Shown here in pieces: positions 1 through 8,399 of a stretch of 54,569 nt of DNA. Made by a program: the position numbers and the translations under genes. Location: positions 1 through 54,569 of the forward strand of contig JAKAHB010000001.1 in assembly GCA_021815315.1 (NCBI GenBank), given 5' to 3'. The DNA comes from a bacterium (GTDB taxonomy: Bacteria; Patescibacteriota; Minisyncoccia; Portnoybacterales; JAKAHB01). Within the stretch, counting starts at the first letter, position 1, and each line of letters begins with the position of its first letter. The notes below the pieces were generated by a model that was not told the DNA's origin, did no database searches, and saw nothing but the letters and a program-made list of their open reading frames with translations.

Positions 1-2
1 AC

Positions 3-674
3 GCGCAATTTTTAGACGGTTGGCAACTATCAGACAGCGGCACCAAAAGCAAACCTTTTGTTTTTCCTAAAAAAACTTTAATCGCTCCTAAAAGCTACCT
101 AGTCGTTTCGCGCTCCGTCACCAACATCGCGCTGAATAACAACGGCGACACGCTCAAATTGCTTTTTCCCAATGGCTCCTTGGTACAAGAAATAAAATAC
201 GCCAAGGCCAAAAAGGGTTTCTCAGCCGCGATGGATGAAGATAATAATTTTTTCTGGACTGCTTTAAAAACGCCGGGTGGCCCTAATTTTTCTCAAGTTC
301 CGGCTGAAGATACCGCCAATCAGAAACCGGTTTCTTTGCTAACTCCACGGAAATTAGCCTTGGAAGTTTTTGTGAAAAAGCAAGCTTTTTCAAACTTAAT
401 CCCTCCGGTCCAAGCCGCCCAGGTGCAAGAGCAAAAAACGGACGAAGCTTCTCTCCTCCAAGCAGAAGAGCCGACAAAGGGTAGTTTTTTAAATGATAAA
501 AAGGCAGGCGACAATCAAACTGGCAGCGTCGCGCCAACAACACAAAAGAACGGGGTCTTGAAAACCCCGCCCGAAAAAAATAATTTGCCGCTGATAATTT
601 TATTTGTTTCTCTTGTTTCCAGTCTGACAATTTTTGGCGTCTGGCTGGGAAAAATCACGAAAAATAAAATCTAA
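3..674 (+). CDS. Lamin-tail-domain (LTD)-like surface protein, 5' end outside window, C-terminal TM anchor
   Basis: Frame is open from the window edge: AQFLDGWQLSDSGTKSKPFVFPKKTLIAPKSYLVVSRS...NNNGDTLKLLFPNGSLVQEIKY is LTD-like; C-terminal hydrophobic helix LPLIILFVSLVSSLTIFGVWLG followed by basic residues. The listed ORF start (159) is internal. Confidence 0.65.
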   Translation, partial: AQFLDGWQLSDSGTKSKPFVFPKKTLIAPKSYLVVSRSVTNIALNNNGDTLKLLFPNGSLVQEIKYAKAKKGFSAAMDEDNNFFWTALKTPGGPNFSQVPAEDTANQKPVSLLTPRKLALEVFVKKQAFSNLIPPVQAAQVQEQKTDEASLLQAEEPTKGSFLNDKKAGDNQTGSVAPTTQKNGVLKTPPEKNNLPLIILFVSLVSSLTIFGVWLGKITKNKI

Positions 675-739
675 AAAGTCGGGTTTTAACGAGTGGCCAA
701 GGCCCGGTTTTTGCTTCGCAAACGATTACAATTTTTTTC

Positions 740-1522
740 CTATTTTTTCAACCAACCGAAGAGCCAGCCGAAAATTCCTTTGATAGCGGCTTCTTTATCC
801 GCTTTTGCCTGTAAACGATCTTGTTCCTGTTGCAAAGTTTGAATTTGTTGCTGGAGCATCTGCTTGACATCATCTTTCAATTGCGTTTGCTGGCCCAGCT
901 TCAACAACTGCTGGATTCTTTCTTTGTTTTGTTCCGTTTCCTGCTTTAGCGCTTTTGCTGCTTCACTGTCGCCGCCAAAAAAGAGGCGCTTCAGAAACCC
1001 CCTGGCTTCTATTTTGTTTTCATTCTCTACCGTTTTTTGCACCGAATTATCAACTTCCCGAGCAATAGCAGAAACTTGTTTCCCGATACCGCCGGTTAGG
1101 TTTTCCATAGCCAACAAATTGTGGACCGCCAAGCGGACCTCGTTTTGATTTTCTAAAACCTTCTGCTCTTTTTTGTCTCCCAACTGCTCCGCTTCTTGCT
1201 GCACTTCCTGGGTCCGCTCTCGCGCCTTTTCCTTCAGTTCCTGTACCGATTTAACTACTTGCTGAATTTCATTTTTGATTTTTAGTTGCTTCTGCTCTCC
1301 TTTGTCTTTGGTTTGCTCCTGGTTTTTGTCTTCTTGCTCTTGGCTGGCCGTGCTTTCGTCTTGGTCTTGGGGGTCGCTTTTTTTATCCCCAGAATCGCTA
1401 CCTTTAGTATTGCTTTGAACCACGGCGTTTTGGTTTCCCGAGGTTTGCGTTTCCTTGGCCCAGATTAAAGAAACGGGTATTAGGGTTGAAAAAATCGTTA
1501 AGATAAAGATTATTTTTTTCAT
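740..1522 (-). CDS. Secreted/anchored Q/E/K-rich coiled-coil protein of unknown function
   Basis: N-terminal signal-like MKKIIFILTIFSTLIPVSLIWA, then long charged heptad-like segments. Confidence 0.6.
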   Translation of the reverse strand: MKKIIFILTIFSTLIPVSLIWAKETQTSGNQNAVVQSNTKGSDSGDKKSDPQDQDESTASQEQEDKNQEQTKDKGEQKQLKIKNEIQQVVKSVQELKEKARERTQEVQQEAEQLGDKKEQKVLENQNEVRLAVHNLLAMENLTGGIGKQVSAIAREVDNSVQKTVENENKIEARGFLKRLFFGGDSEAAKALKQETEQNKERIQQLLKLGQQTQLKDDVKQMLQQQIQTLQQEQDRLQAKADKEAAIKGIFGWLFGWLKK

Positions 1523-1598
1523 GTTTTTTAATTATTGCTTCTATCTTTTTCTAGTATAGCATCTTTTAGCAAATTCTGGAAATTCCACCAAATTTTAA

Positions 1599-1627
1599 TT
1601 GACGGCTGTGCCCTTAAATGCTAATCT
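1599..1627 (+). promoter_or_regulatory. Sigma70-like promoter upstream of yebC
   Basis: TTGACG (1599-1604), 17 bp spacer, TAATCT (1622-1627). Confidence 0.5.
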
Positions 1628-1677
1628 TTCACTAGTTAATCTGCCTTATTTTGTGTTTTTAATGATCGCTTACCACT

Positions 1678-2409
1678 ATGTCTGGGCATAATAAATGGAG
1701 TCAAATAAAACATAAAAAAGCCGCTTCTGATGCCAAAAAAGCCCAGAGCTTTTCCAAGTTGGCCAAACAAATTTCTTTGGCAGCCAAAGAAGGCGGCGGG
1801 GATCCTTCGGCCAACGTGGCCTTGCGCATGTGGATGGAAAAAGCCAAGACCGTTAATATGCCTATCGCCAACATCGATAAGGCTGTCAAGCGCGGCACCG
1901 GCGAGCTGGCTGGAGCAGAGATCAAACCTTTTCTATACGAAGCCTATGGTCCCGGAGGCGTGGCTCTGTTGATTGAAGGCGCCACCGACAATACCAACCG
2001 CACCAATTCGGAAGTTAAACACCTGCTAAATAAACTGGGGGCCAAGTGGGCCGAGTCCGGGAGCGTGAGTTACCTTTTTGAAAGAAAAGGTCTTATTTTT
2101 GTTGATAAAACTAAAACTAAAAAATCGGCTGACGATTTGGAAATGGCTGTTATTGAAGCCGGTGCCAGCGATACTCAATGGGTGGAAGAAAACGTCTTGC
2201 AGGCAATCACCGAGCCGGACATGCTAGACCTAGTTCAGGACGGCCTGAAAGAGGCCAAGCTAACAATTGAAGACTCTTTGCTAGGCTATCTGGCCAAAAT
2301 GGAAATCGAGGTTGACGACGAAAAAACGCGGCAACAGCTGGCCAACATCTTTGAAGCATTGGAAGAACACGAGGATGTTAACAGTGTTTATTCAAACGCG
2401 AAGTTTTAG
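1678..2409 (+). CDS. yebC: YebC/PmpR family transcriptional/translation regulatory protein
   Basis: MSGHNKWSQIKHKKAASDAKKAQSFSKLAKQI and YGPGGVALLIEGATDNTNRT are YebC hallmarks. Confidence 0.95.
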   Translation: MSGHNKWSQIKHKKAASDAKKAQSFSKLAKQISLAAKEGGGDPSANVALRMWMEKAKTVNMPIANIDKAVKRGTGELAGAEIKPFLYEAYGPGGVALLIEGATDNTNRTNSEVKHLLNKLGAKWAESGSVSYLFERKGLIFVDKTKTKKSADDLEMAVIEAGASDTQWVEENVLQAITEPDMLDLVQDGLKEAKLTIEDSLLGYLAKMEIEVDDEKTRQQLANIFEALEEHEDVNSVYSNAKF

Positions 2410-2418
2410 ACTTAAAAA

Positions 2419-2898
2419 TTGCCGCCTATGCTCATTCTCGGTTTTGACCCCGGCACGACTCTAATCGGTTTTGGACTAATAGTTAAAGACTGCCAGCAGT
2501 TAAGCGCTGTTGATTACGGTTGCATCAACACCACTGCTTGCGCGCCGCAAGACAGGTTGCGCCAGCTGGAAAAACAAGTTTCTGATTTAATTGCCAAGCA
2601 CCAACCGGATTTTATTTCTATCGAAAAGCTGTTTTTTTCAAAAAACGTCAAAACCGCCATGTCCGTCAGCGAGGCCCGCGGAGTTATTGCTCTGTGCGCC
2701 CAAAAAAGTCAGAGCTCAATTTTTGAATACACTCCGCCGCAGATCAAACAAGCCGTCGTTGGTTACGGCCAAGCTACTAAAAAACAAGTGCAACAAATGG
2801 TAAAAGCTATCTTAAAATTAAACGAGGTCCCCACGCCCGATGACACAGCCGATGCTCTAGCCGCGGCCATCTGTTGCGCCCATTCGGAAAGGTTTTAA
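2419..2898 (+). CDS. ruvC: Crossover junction endodeoxyribonuclease RuvC
   Basis: LGFDPGTTLIGFGLI, SIEKLFFSKN, PDDTADALAAAICCAH; RuvC acidic residues retained. Confidence 0.93.
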   Translation: MPPMLILGFDPGTTLIGFGLIVKDCQQLSAVDYGCINTTACAPQDRLRQLEKQVSDLIAKHQPDFISIEKLFFSKNVKTAMSVSEARGVIALCAQKSQSSIFEYTPPQIKQAVVGYGQATKKQVQQMVKAILKLNEVPTPDDTADALAAAICCAHSERF

Positions 2899-2903
2899 TC
2901 TTT

Positions 2904-3548
2904 ATGCACGAATTTACCCAGGCAATTCTCGCCGTTGGTGTTCCTAGGGACACCATCGTCTATTTAATCGGCTTGCCGGTGCTGGCAACCCTGATCGCTT
3001 TCGCCCGTCAGATTGTCGGCATTAAAGGTTTTGGTATTTATACTTCTTTGTTGCTGGCGCTTTCGCTGGTGGCTTTGGGGGCTAAATATGGATTGGCCAC
3101 CTTTGTGACCATCTTAGTGGTGGGCACTTTTACTCGTTTTTTAATTAAAAAATTACGCCTGACTTACCTGCCCCGCATGGCGCTGTTGATAACCGTCGTG
3201 TCACTGGCTTTGCTGGTTATGTTTTACGCCGCCGGATATTTTGCCCGAGCCGGTATCTTCGCCACTTCGATTTTAGCTGTTTTGATTATGCTGTCGTTGA
3301 TAGAAAAATTCATTTCCGCTCAAATTGAAAAGGGCGGCAAGGCGGCCATTCTTTTAATCTTAGAAACTCTAGCTCTGGCCTTGACTTCTTATTATCTGAT
3401 TACCTGGAAATCTTTTCAAAAAATAATTTTGGAGTTTCCCGTATTAATTATTACCGGATCTATTGTCTTTAATATTTTGTTAGGCAAGTGGACCGGCTTG
3501 CGTCTGTTTGAGCGTTGGCGCTTTCGCGAAATTTTGAAGAAAATCTAA
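2904..3548 (+). CDS. 7TM-domain membrane protein of the transglutaminase-7TM (PF14402-like) type, without transglutaminase domain
   Basis: About 7 hydrophobic helices; RQIVGIKGFGIYTSLLLALSLVALGAKYG resembles 7TM_transglut. ATG at 2904 avoids the overlap with ruvC. Confidence 0.65.
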   Translation: MHEFTQAILAVGVPRDTIVYLIGLPVLATLIAFARQIVGIKGFGIYTSLLLALSLVALGAKYGLATFVTILVVGTFTRFLIKKLRLTYLPRMALLITVVSLALLVMFYAAGYFARAGIFATSILAVLIMLSLIEKFISAQIEKGGKAAILLILETLALALTSYYLITWKSFQKIILEFPVLIITGSIVFNILLGKWTGLRLFERWRFREILKKI

Positions 3549-3549
3549 T

Positions 3550-4875
3550 ATGATCTGGCAAGCTTTTATTCGCAACCGCAAAAAAGTGCTGGGCATAAAC
3601 GCTCGCTCTCTTCTCTACACTCGACCCTCTAATAAAAAGAGGGCAATTGAAATTGCCGATAACAAATTACTAGCCAAAAAAATCCTTAAGAAAGCCGGAC
3701 TCCCGGTTTTGGAAACCTATCAAATTCTCAAAAGCAACCGGGAGGTTAAAAGCTTTGGCTTTTCTATTTTGCCAAAAAGTTTTGTTTTAAAACCAAACGC
3801 CGGTTTTGGCGGAGATGGTATTCTGGTTGTTTACGGGAAAAAGAAAAACAAGGACGATGTTTGGGTTAAGGCCGATCGCGACTTGGTGAAGGTTGCCGAT
3901 TTAAAAAGTCACTGCTTCAGTATTGTAGATGGAGATTTTTCTCGCCTGGGATTGCCGGATGTCGCCTTTTTTGAAGAAAGATCGAAAATTTCCAAATTGC
4001 TGAAGCCTTATTGCTTTCGCGGCGTCCCTGACATTAGGATAATTGTCTATAATTTGGTGCCAGTAATGGCCATGCTTAAATTGCCCACCAGGGAATCTGC
4101 CGGCCGCGCCAATATGCATCGCGGCGGTATTGCCATTGGCATTGATCTGGGCACCGGCGTGACCACTACCGCCACTTACAGGGGCCTTCCGGTTGAAAAG
4201 CTTCCCGGTACCCGCTTGCTGCTTTCCGGCCTTAAAATCCCTTTTTGGAAAGACTTTTTGATCATCGCTGGCCGCGCTCAAGAAGTTACCGGCATTGGCT
4301 ATTTGGGAATTGACTTGGCGTTGGATCGGGACAAAGGCCCGGTAATTCTGGAACTTAACGCCCGACCGGGGCTGGGCATCCAGCTGGCCAACCAAACAGG
4401 GCTAGCCGAACGACTTAACCGCGTCAAAGGACTTAAAATCAATTCTGTCAAGAAGGGTGTACGCGTTGGCCAAGATCTTTTTGGTGGAGAAATTGAGGAA
4501 GAGCTGGAAGAAATTTCCGGCCGCAAGGTTATCGGCATTAACGAGCCGATAAAAATTTTCCCCCCCGAAGGCTTACCCCTGGAAACCGTCGCTAAGATTG
4601 ACACCGGGGCGTATCGCTCCACCATTTGCACTAGTATCGCTGAAAAGCTGGGGCTAAACAAGATTGTTAACTACAAGAAAGTAAAAAGCGCCCTGGGAGA
4701 AGCCGAGCGTCCGCTGGTGGAAGCCTCTTTTTCTCTGGATAAAAGAACTGTCAGCACCGAGGTCTTCCTAGCCGATCGATCGGAGATGAAATATGACGTT
4801 ATTGTTGGCCGCAAGGACTTAAAAAGGTTTCTGGTTGATCCGGCAAAAAATGTGTTTATGGGAAAGAGAAAGTAA
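3550..4875 (+). CDS. Alpha-L-glutamate ligase-like ATP-grasp fused to a C-terminal retropepsin-like (RimB / PF05618-type) domain
   Basis: N-terminus: INARSLLYTRPSNKKRAIEIADNKLLAKKILKKAGLPV, VLKPNAGFGGDGILVV, GIDLALDRDKGPVILELNARPGL. C-terminus: ETVAKIDTGAYRSTICTSIAEKLGL (DTGA motif), YDVIVGRKDLKRFLVDP. Confidence 0.85.
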   Translation: MIWQAFIRNRKKVLGINARSLLYTRPSNKKRAIEIADNKLLAKKILKKAGLPVLETYQILKSNREVKSFGFSILPKSFVLKPNAGFGGDGILVVYGKKKNKDDVWVKADRDLVKVADLKSHCFSIVDGDFSRLGLPDVAFFEERSKISKLLKPYCFRGVPDIRIIVYNLVPVMAMLKLPTRESAGRANMHRGGIAIGIDLGTGVTTTATYRGLPVEKLPGTRLLLSGLKIPFWKDFLIIAGRAQEVTGIGYLGIDLALDRDKGPVILELNARPGLGIQLANQTGLAERLNRVKGLKINSVKKGVRVGQDLFGGEIEEELEEISGRKVIGINEPIKIFPPEGLPLETVAKIDTGAYRSTICTSIAEKLGLNKIVNYKKVKSALGEAERPLVEASFSLDKRTVSTEVFLADRSEMKYDVIVGRKDLKRFLVDPAKNVFMGKRK

Positions 4876-4901
4876 TTAAATTATGATTTTTAGTTTAGCC
4901 T

Positions 4902-6407
4902 GTGTTAATCAAAGACCTTAAGACAACCAAAGAGTTTTTTGCCAAACAGGTTAGCCAGCCGATTTTTGGCGTGGGAGTTTGGGCTTTTAACCGCTTGGGG
5001 TTGGAGGAGGTTTTTGACGACTATCGCCTTCTTTGTCTACGTCACAGCCCCGACACCGAGCTGATGGAAAAAGATTTAAAAGTCTTGTCTCTGGAAAAAG
5101 GGCTCGGGAACAAGCACCTGGATGTTCCCCGAAATTCAACTAGTATTTTACGGCACGAAAGAACCATCGCTCTTTTAAAGTCTTTTAAGAATCCCTTAAT
5201 CATCCCCTATAAGTCATCGAGCGGCATAGAATCGGTTTGCCAAGAATATAACTGGCGACTGGGCATCGCGCCGGTCAAGTTTGGCAAAAAAATGTTTGAA
5301 AACAAAGTTTTTTTTCGCCGAGTTTTGGACGGCCTGGGCATTGCCGTCCCTTCCGGCCTGATTATTCCTTTCTCTCAATTGAGCTTTAAGCTGGGTAAAG
5401 AAAAATTGGGGTTGCCTTTTGTTATCCAACATCCGACTCGGGGCGGAGGCAAGGGCACTTTTTTCATCCACACCCAAGAAGATTTTGCTTTAGCTTTTTT
5501 GAAGCTAATCAAGCCGCCCCAAATTGAAGAGGGCGAAGAGGCAAAAGCAGACGATGTCCCGAAAGAAATTGTTATCGCCAAGTTTATTAAGGGACCATCT
5601 CCTAGTATTACCGCTTGTGTAACTCGCCAGGGAATTTTGAGCACCAATCTCCAACAACAAGTTTTAGACATTCCGGAACTTTTCAGTCCCAAAAAAGGTT
5701 CTGGTCTTTTCTGCGGGCACGATTGGACCACGTCCGACTCCTTGAGCCACAGCTTAAACCAGCAAGCCAATCAAATCGCCCAAAGGGTCGGCTATTATTT
5801 TCAAAAACAAGGCTATCAAGGAATATTCGGCCTGGATTTTATCGCGGACGAAAGAGCGGAAAAACTGTATTTAGTGGAATGCAATCCGCGCATGACCGGG
5901 GTTTTTCCCACGCTGGAGATGGCTTTGACGGAATCGGGCGCGCCTCCGCTGCTGGCTTTTCACGCTCTTGAATATTTAAACGCCGATTACGAGCTGGATG
6001 TCGTAGCCATAAACAAGCTGCTGCAACAACCCAAAAAAGGCGCGCATCTCTTTCTGCATAATTTAACCGAACGCTGGGCTTATAATTTTGGAGTTCTAAA
6101 GCCCGGCGTCTATACATTGGTTAAAAATCGCCCGCAATTTCAGCGCTCTGGTTACAAATTGCGAGACATTCAAGCGTCCGGAGAGTTTTTAATAACTGAA
6201 GGTGTCCCGACTTACAAAAATTATTTCAGTCCTAACCGTCGACTCTGCCGCATCCTTACCAAAGACGCAGTCTTAGAAAAACCAGGGAGCCTTAATGCTT
6301 GGGCACGTCAGGTTGCCGGGGCAGTTTATAAAGAGTTTAAAATAAGACCTATTCACTTCGCCAAAATAAAAAAATTATTCAATAAAAATTTTCTTATAAA
6401 AGGATGA
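4902..6407 (+). CDS. ATP-grasp domain protein (D-Ala ligase/carboxylase-like), GTG start
   Basis: FVIQHPTRGGGKGTFFIHTQEDF (Gly-rich loop), GIFGLDFIADERAEKLYLVECNPRMTG (metal-binding strand). In-frame TAG at 4896 places the GTG at 4902 first. Confidence 0.75.
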   Translation: MLIKDLKTTKEFFAKQVSQPIFGVGVWAFNRLGLEEVFDDYRLLCLRHSPDTELMEKDLKVLSLEKGLGNKHLDVPRNSTSILRHERTIALLKSFKNPLIIPYKSSSGIESVCQEYNWRLGIAPVKFGKKMFENKVFFRRVLDGLGIAVPSGLIIPFSQLSFKLGKEKLGLPFVIQHPTRGGGKGTFFIHTQEDFALAFLKLIKPPQIEEGEEAKADDVPKEIVIAKFIKGPSPSITACVTRQGILSTNLQQQVLDIPELFSPKKGSGLFCGHDWTTSDSLSHSLNQQANQIAQRVGYYFQKQGYQGIFGLDFIADERAEKLYLVECNPRMTGVFPTLEMALTESGAPPLLAFHALEYLNADYELDVVAINKLLQQPKKGAHLFLHNLTERWAYNFGVLKPGVYTLVKNRPQFQRSGYKLRDIQASGEFLITEGVPTYKNYFSPNRRLCRILTKDAVLEKPGSLNAWARQVAGAVYKEFKIRPIHFAKIKKLFNKNFLIKG

Positions 6408-7114
6408 AAATATCCGTTCTTGTCGTCGCCCACAACGAAGAAGAATATATCGCCAAGTGCATTGACTCGTTGTTGGTCCAAACTTTAGTTCCGGACGAAA
6501 TTATTATTGTCTGCCACAATTGCTCCGACTCAACTCCGGAAATCGTCAGGAGCTATGGCGCCAAAGTTAAACTCGTAGAATACGCGGGTCCGGAAGGAAT
6601 TATCCCTGCTCGCATCCGAGCTTTTGCAGAAGCGCGAAACGAAATGATCGCTTGCCTTGACGGCGACTCAAGCGCTTGCAAAAATTGGCTTAAACGGTTA
6701 GTCGAACCCCTAAAAAATTCGGCCATCTCAGGCGTTGGCGGGTGTATCCAGCTAACCGGAAACTTGCGCGCCCGCCTGACAAGTATCGGGTTTTTCTTTC
6801 TTGACCGGTTTGTTAACAAGCAATATAAATTTTATTTTTGGGGCGCAAATTTCGCTTGCCGCAAATCAGACTATCTCAAGCTGGGCGGTTTTGAAAAAAT
6901 AGCAAACCTCAAAAAAAGCTTGCAGTTAAATTACACCGCCGAAGATCTTATTTTTTCCTTGTCGCTCGAAAAATTAGGAAAAGTTGTCTTCGCGCCAACG
7001 GCTTTGGTTTGGTCCCCGGCCGCCGAAATTGGCTCTTTTGGTTGGGAGGAAAGAAGAAAAAAGCAAAACGAAGATCGAAAAAAGGTTTTTGAATATTTCG
7101 GCCTTGCAAAATAA
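6404..7114 (+). CDS. Glycosyltransferase family 2
   Basis: ISVLVVAHNEEEYIAKCIDSLLVQTLVPDEIIIVCHNCSDST, IACLDGDS. Confidence 0.88.
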   Translation: MKISVLVVAHNEEEYIAKCIDSLLVQTLVPDEIIIVCHNCSDSTPEIVRSYGAKVKLVEYAGPEGIIPARIRAFAEARNEMIACLDGDSSACKNWLKRLVEPLKNSAISGVGGCIQLTGNLRARLTSIGFFFLDRFVNKQYKFYFWGANFACRKSDYLKLGGFEKIANLKKSLQLNYTAEDLIFSLSLEKLGKVVFAPTALVWSPAAEIGSFGWEERRKKQNEDRKKVFEYFGLAK

Positions 7115-7130
7115 TAATTTTTGGACTCAT

Positions 7131-7164
7131 AAAGGCCTGGCCTCGTAAAACGGGCCAGGCCTTT
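7131..7164. terminator. Bidirectional intrinsic terminator between convergent GT2 and tyrS
   Basis: Perfect 12-bp stem AAAGGCCTGGCC / GGCCAGGCCTTT, 10-nt loop, between convergent stops at 7114 and 7183. Confidence 0.8.
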
Positions 7165-7182
7165 GTCATCTCTAAAAGAGAG

Positions 7183-8373
7183 TCATTCCACCTCAAAAAA
7201 TTTTCTGGGACCGACTTGAATAACGTCTTTGCTTTTAACCTCTCCCGGTTCTTTCCAGTCGGTTATTTTTTTATCGTTTAATTTTACTCCGCCCTGCTCC
7301 ATTAACCGGCGCGCCTCTCCCTTCGAGCCAGCCGCTCCGATGGCTATCAGAGCATCAAGAGACAGTTCAGCAATCTTTACCTTGGGCATCTCTGTTGGCT
7401 TCTCTCCTTTTTGAAAGACTTTTTTAAATTCTTCTTCTGCTTCCAACGCTGCTTTTTCTCCATGATAAAGTTTGGTCAACTCAAAAGCCAGTTTCATTTT
7501 AGCGTCGCGCGGATTAAGGCTTTCGTTCTTCAACGCCTCTTCAATCTCTTTTATCTCTTCCAGCGACATTTTGGTCGTCAGCCTGAAGTAATCTGTGATA
7601 TATTCGTCCTTCATGGACATTATCTTGCCATACTTTTCTTGCGGCTCATCCAGAATGGTGATGATATTTCCCCAGGAAGTGCTCATTTTGCGACCGTCCA
7701 GACCATAGAGCATTTCGTAGGTCATGATGTCCTGCGGCTCCTGACCGAATCTCTTTTGAATGATTCTTCCGGCTTTCAGGTTAAAAAGCTGGTCCGAACC
7801 CCCTGTTTCCACGTCGGCTTTAATCGCCACCGAATCGTAGCCCTGCATCAGAGGATACATAAACTCGTGTAAACCGATTTCCTCGCTTCGCTCGTCTCTC
7901 TCTTTAAAATTGCGACGATTAAGCATTTGGCGGACGGTAAACAGCGAAGCCAGGCCAATAACACCGCCGAAATTCATTTGTCCCAACCATTCGGAATTGC
8001 GGCGCAACTCCACTTTATCCAGGTCCAAAATCATCGCCAGTTGCCGGTTATATTCTTCGGCGTTGCTTTCCAGCTCCTCTTTGGTTTTCATCGGACGCTG
8101 TGAAGTCTTGTCCGAAGCATCGCCGAGTTGCCCGGTAAAATCACCGATAATCAAAACTACTTGATGTCCTAAGTCTTGAAATTCTCGCAGCTTCCAAAGC
8201 GCGATCGCGCGACCTAGGTGCAGTTTTGGTCCGGTTGGATCAATGCCTAATTTTACCCGCAGCTTTTCTCCGGCCATCAAACGCTTTTTCAGGTGGTCAC
8301 GATCAATAACATCCTCTACGCCGCGGGTTAAAATTTCTTCTATTTTTTTTTCGTCAACGATAATGTTAGACAT
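7183..8373 (-). CDS. tyrS: Tyrosyl-tRNA synthetase
   Basis: LGIDPTGPKLHLGRAIALWKL, KMSTSWGN, C-terminal S4-like segment GSKGEARRLMEQGGVKLNDKKI. Confidence 0.95.
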   Translation of the reverse strand: MSNIIVDEKKIEEILTRGVEDVIDRDHLKKRLMAGEKLRVKLGIDPTGPKLHLGRAIALWKLREFQDLGHQVVLIIGDFTGQLGDASDKTSQRPMKTKEELESNAEEYNRQLAMILDLDKVELRRNSEWLGQMNFGGVIGLASLFTVRQMLNRRNFKERDERSEEIGLHEFMYPLMQGYDSVAIKADVETGGSDQLFNLKAGRIIQKRFGQEPQDIMTYEMLYGLDGRKMSTSWGNIITILDEPQEKYGKIMSMKDEYITDYFRLTTKMSLEEIKEIEEALKNESLNPRDAKMKLAFELTKLYHGEKAALEAEEEFKKVFQKGEKPTEMPKVKIAELSLDALIAIGAAGSKGEARRLMEQGGVKLNDKKITDWKEPGEVKSKDVIQVGPRKFFEVE

Positions 8374-8399
8374 TATGCTAAATTTTTATAAAACTAGAC

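Noticed and set aside
283-1468. Antisense/overlapping ORFs 283-630, 320-514, 864-1148, 1286-1468
   Set aside because: Shadow frames of the LTD and coiled-coil genes; no recognisable motifs.
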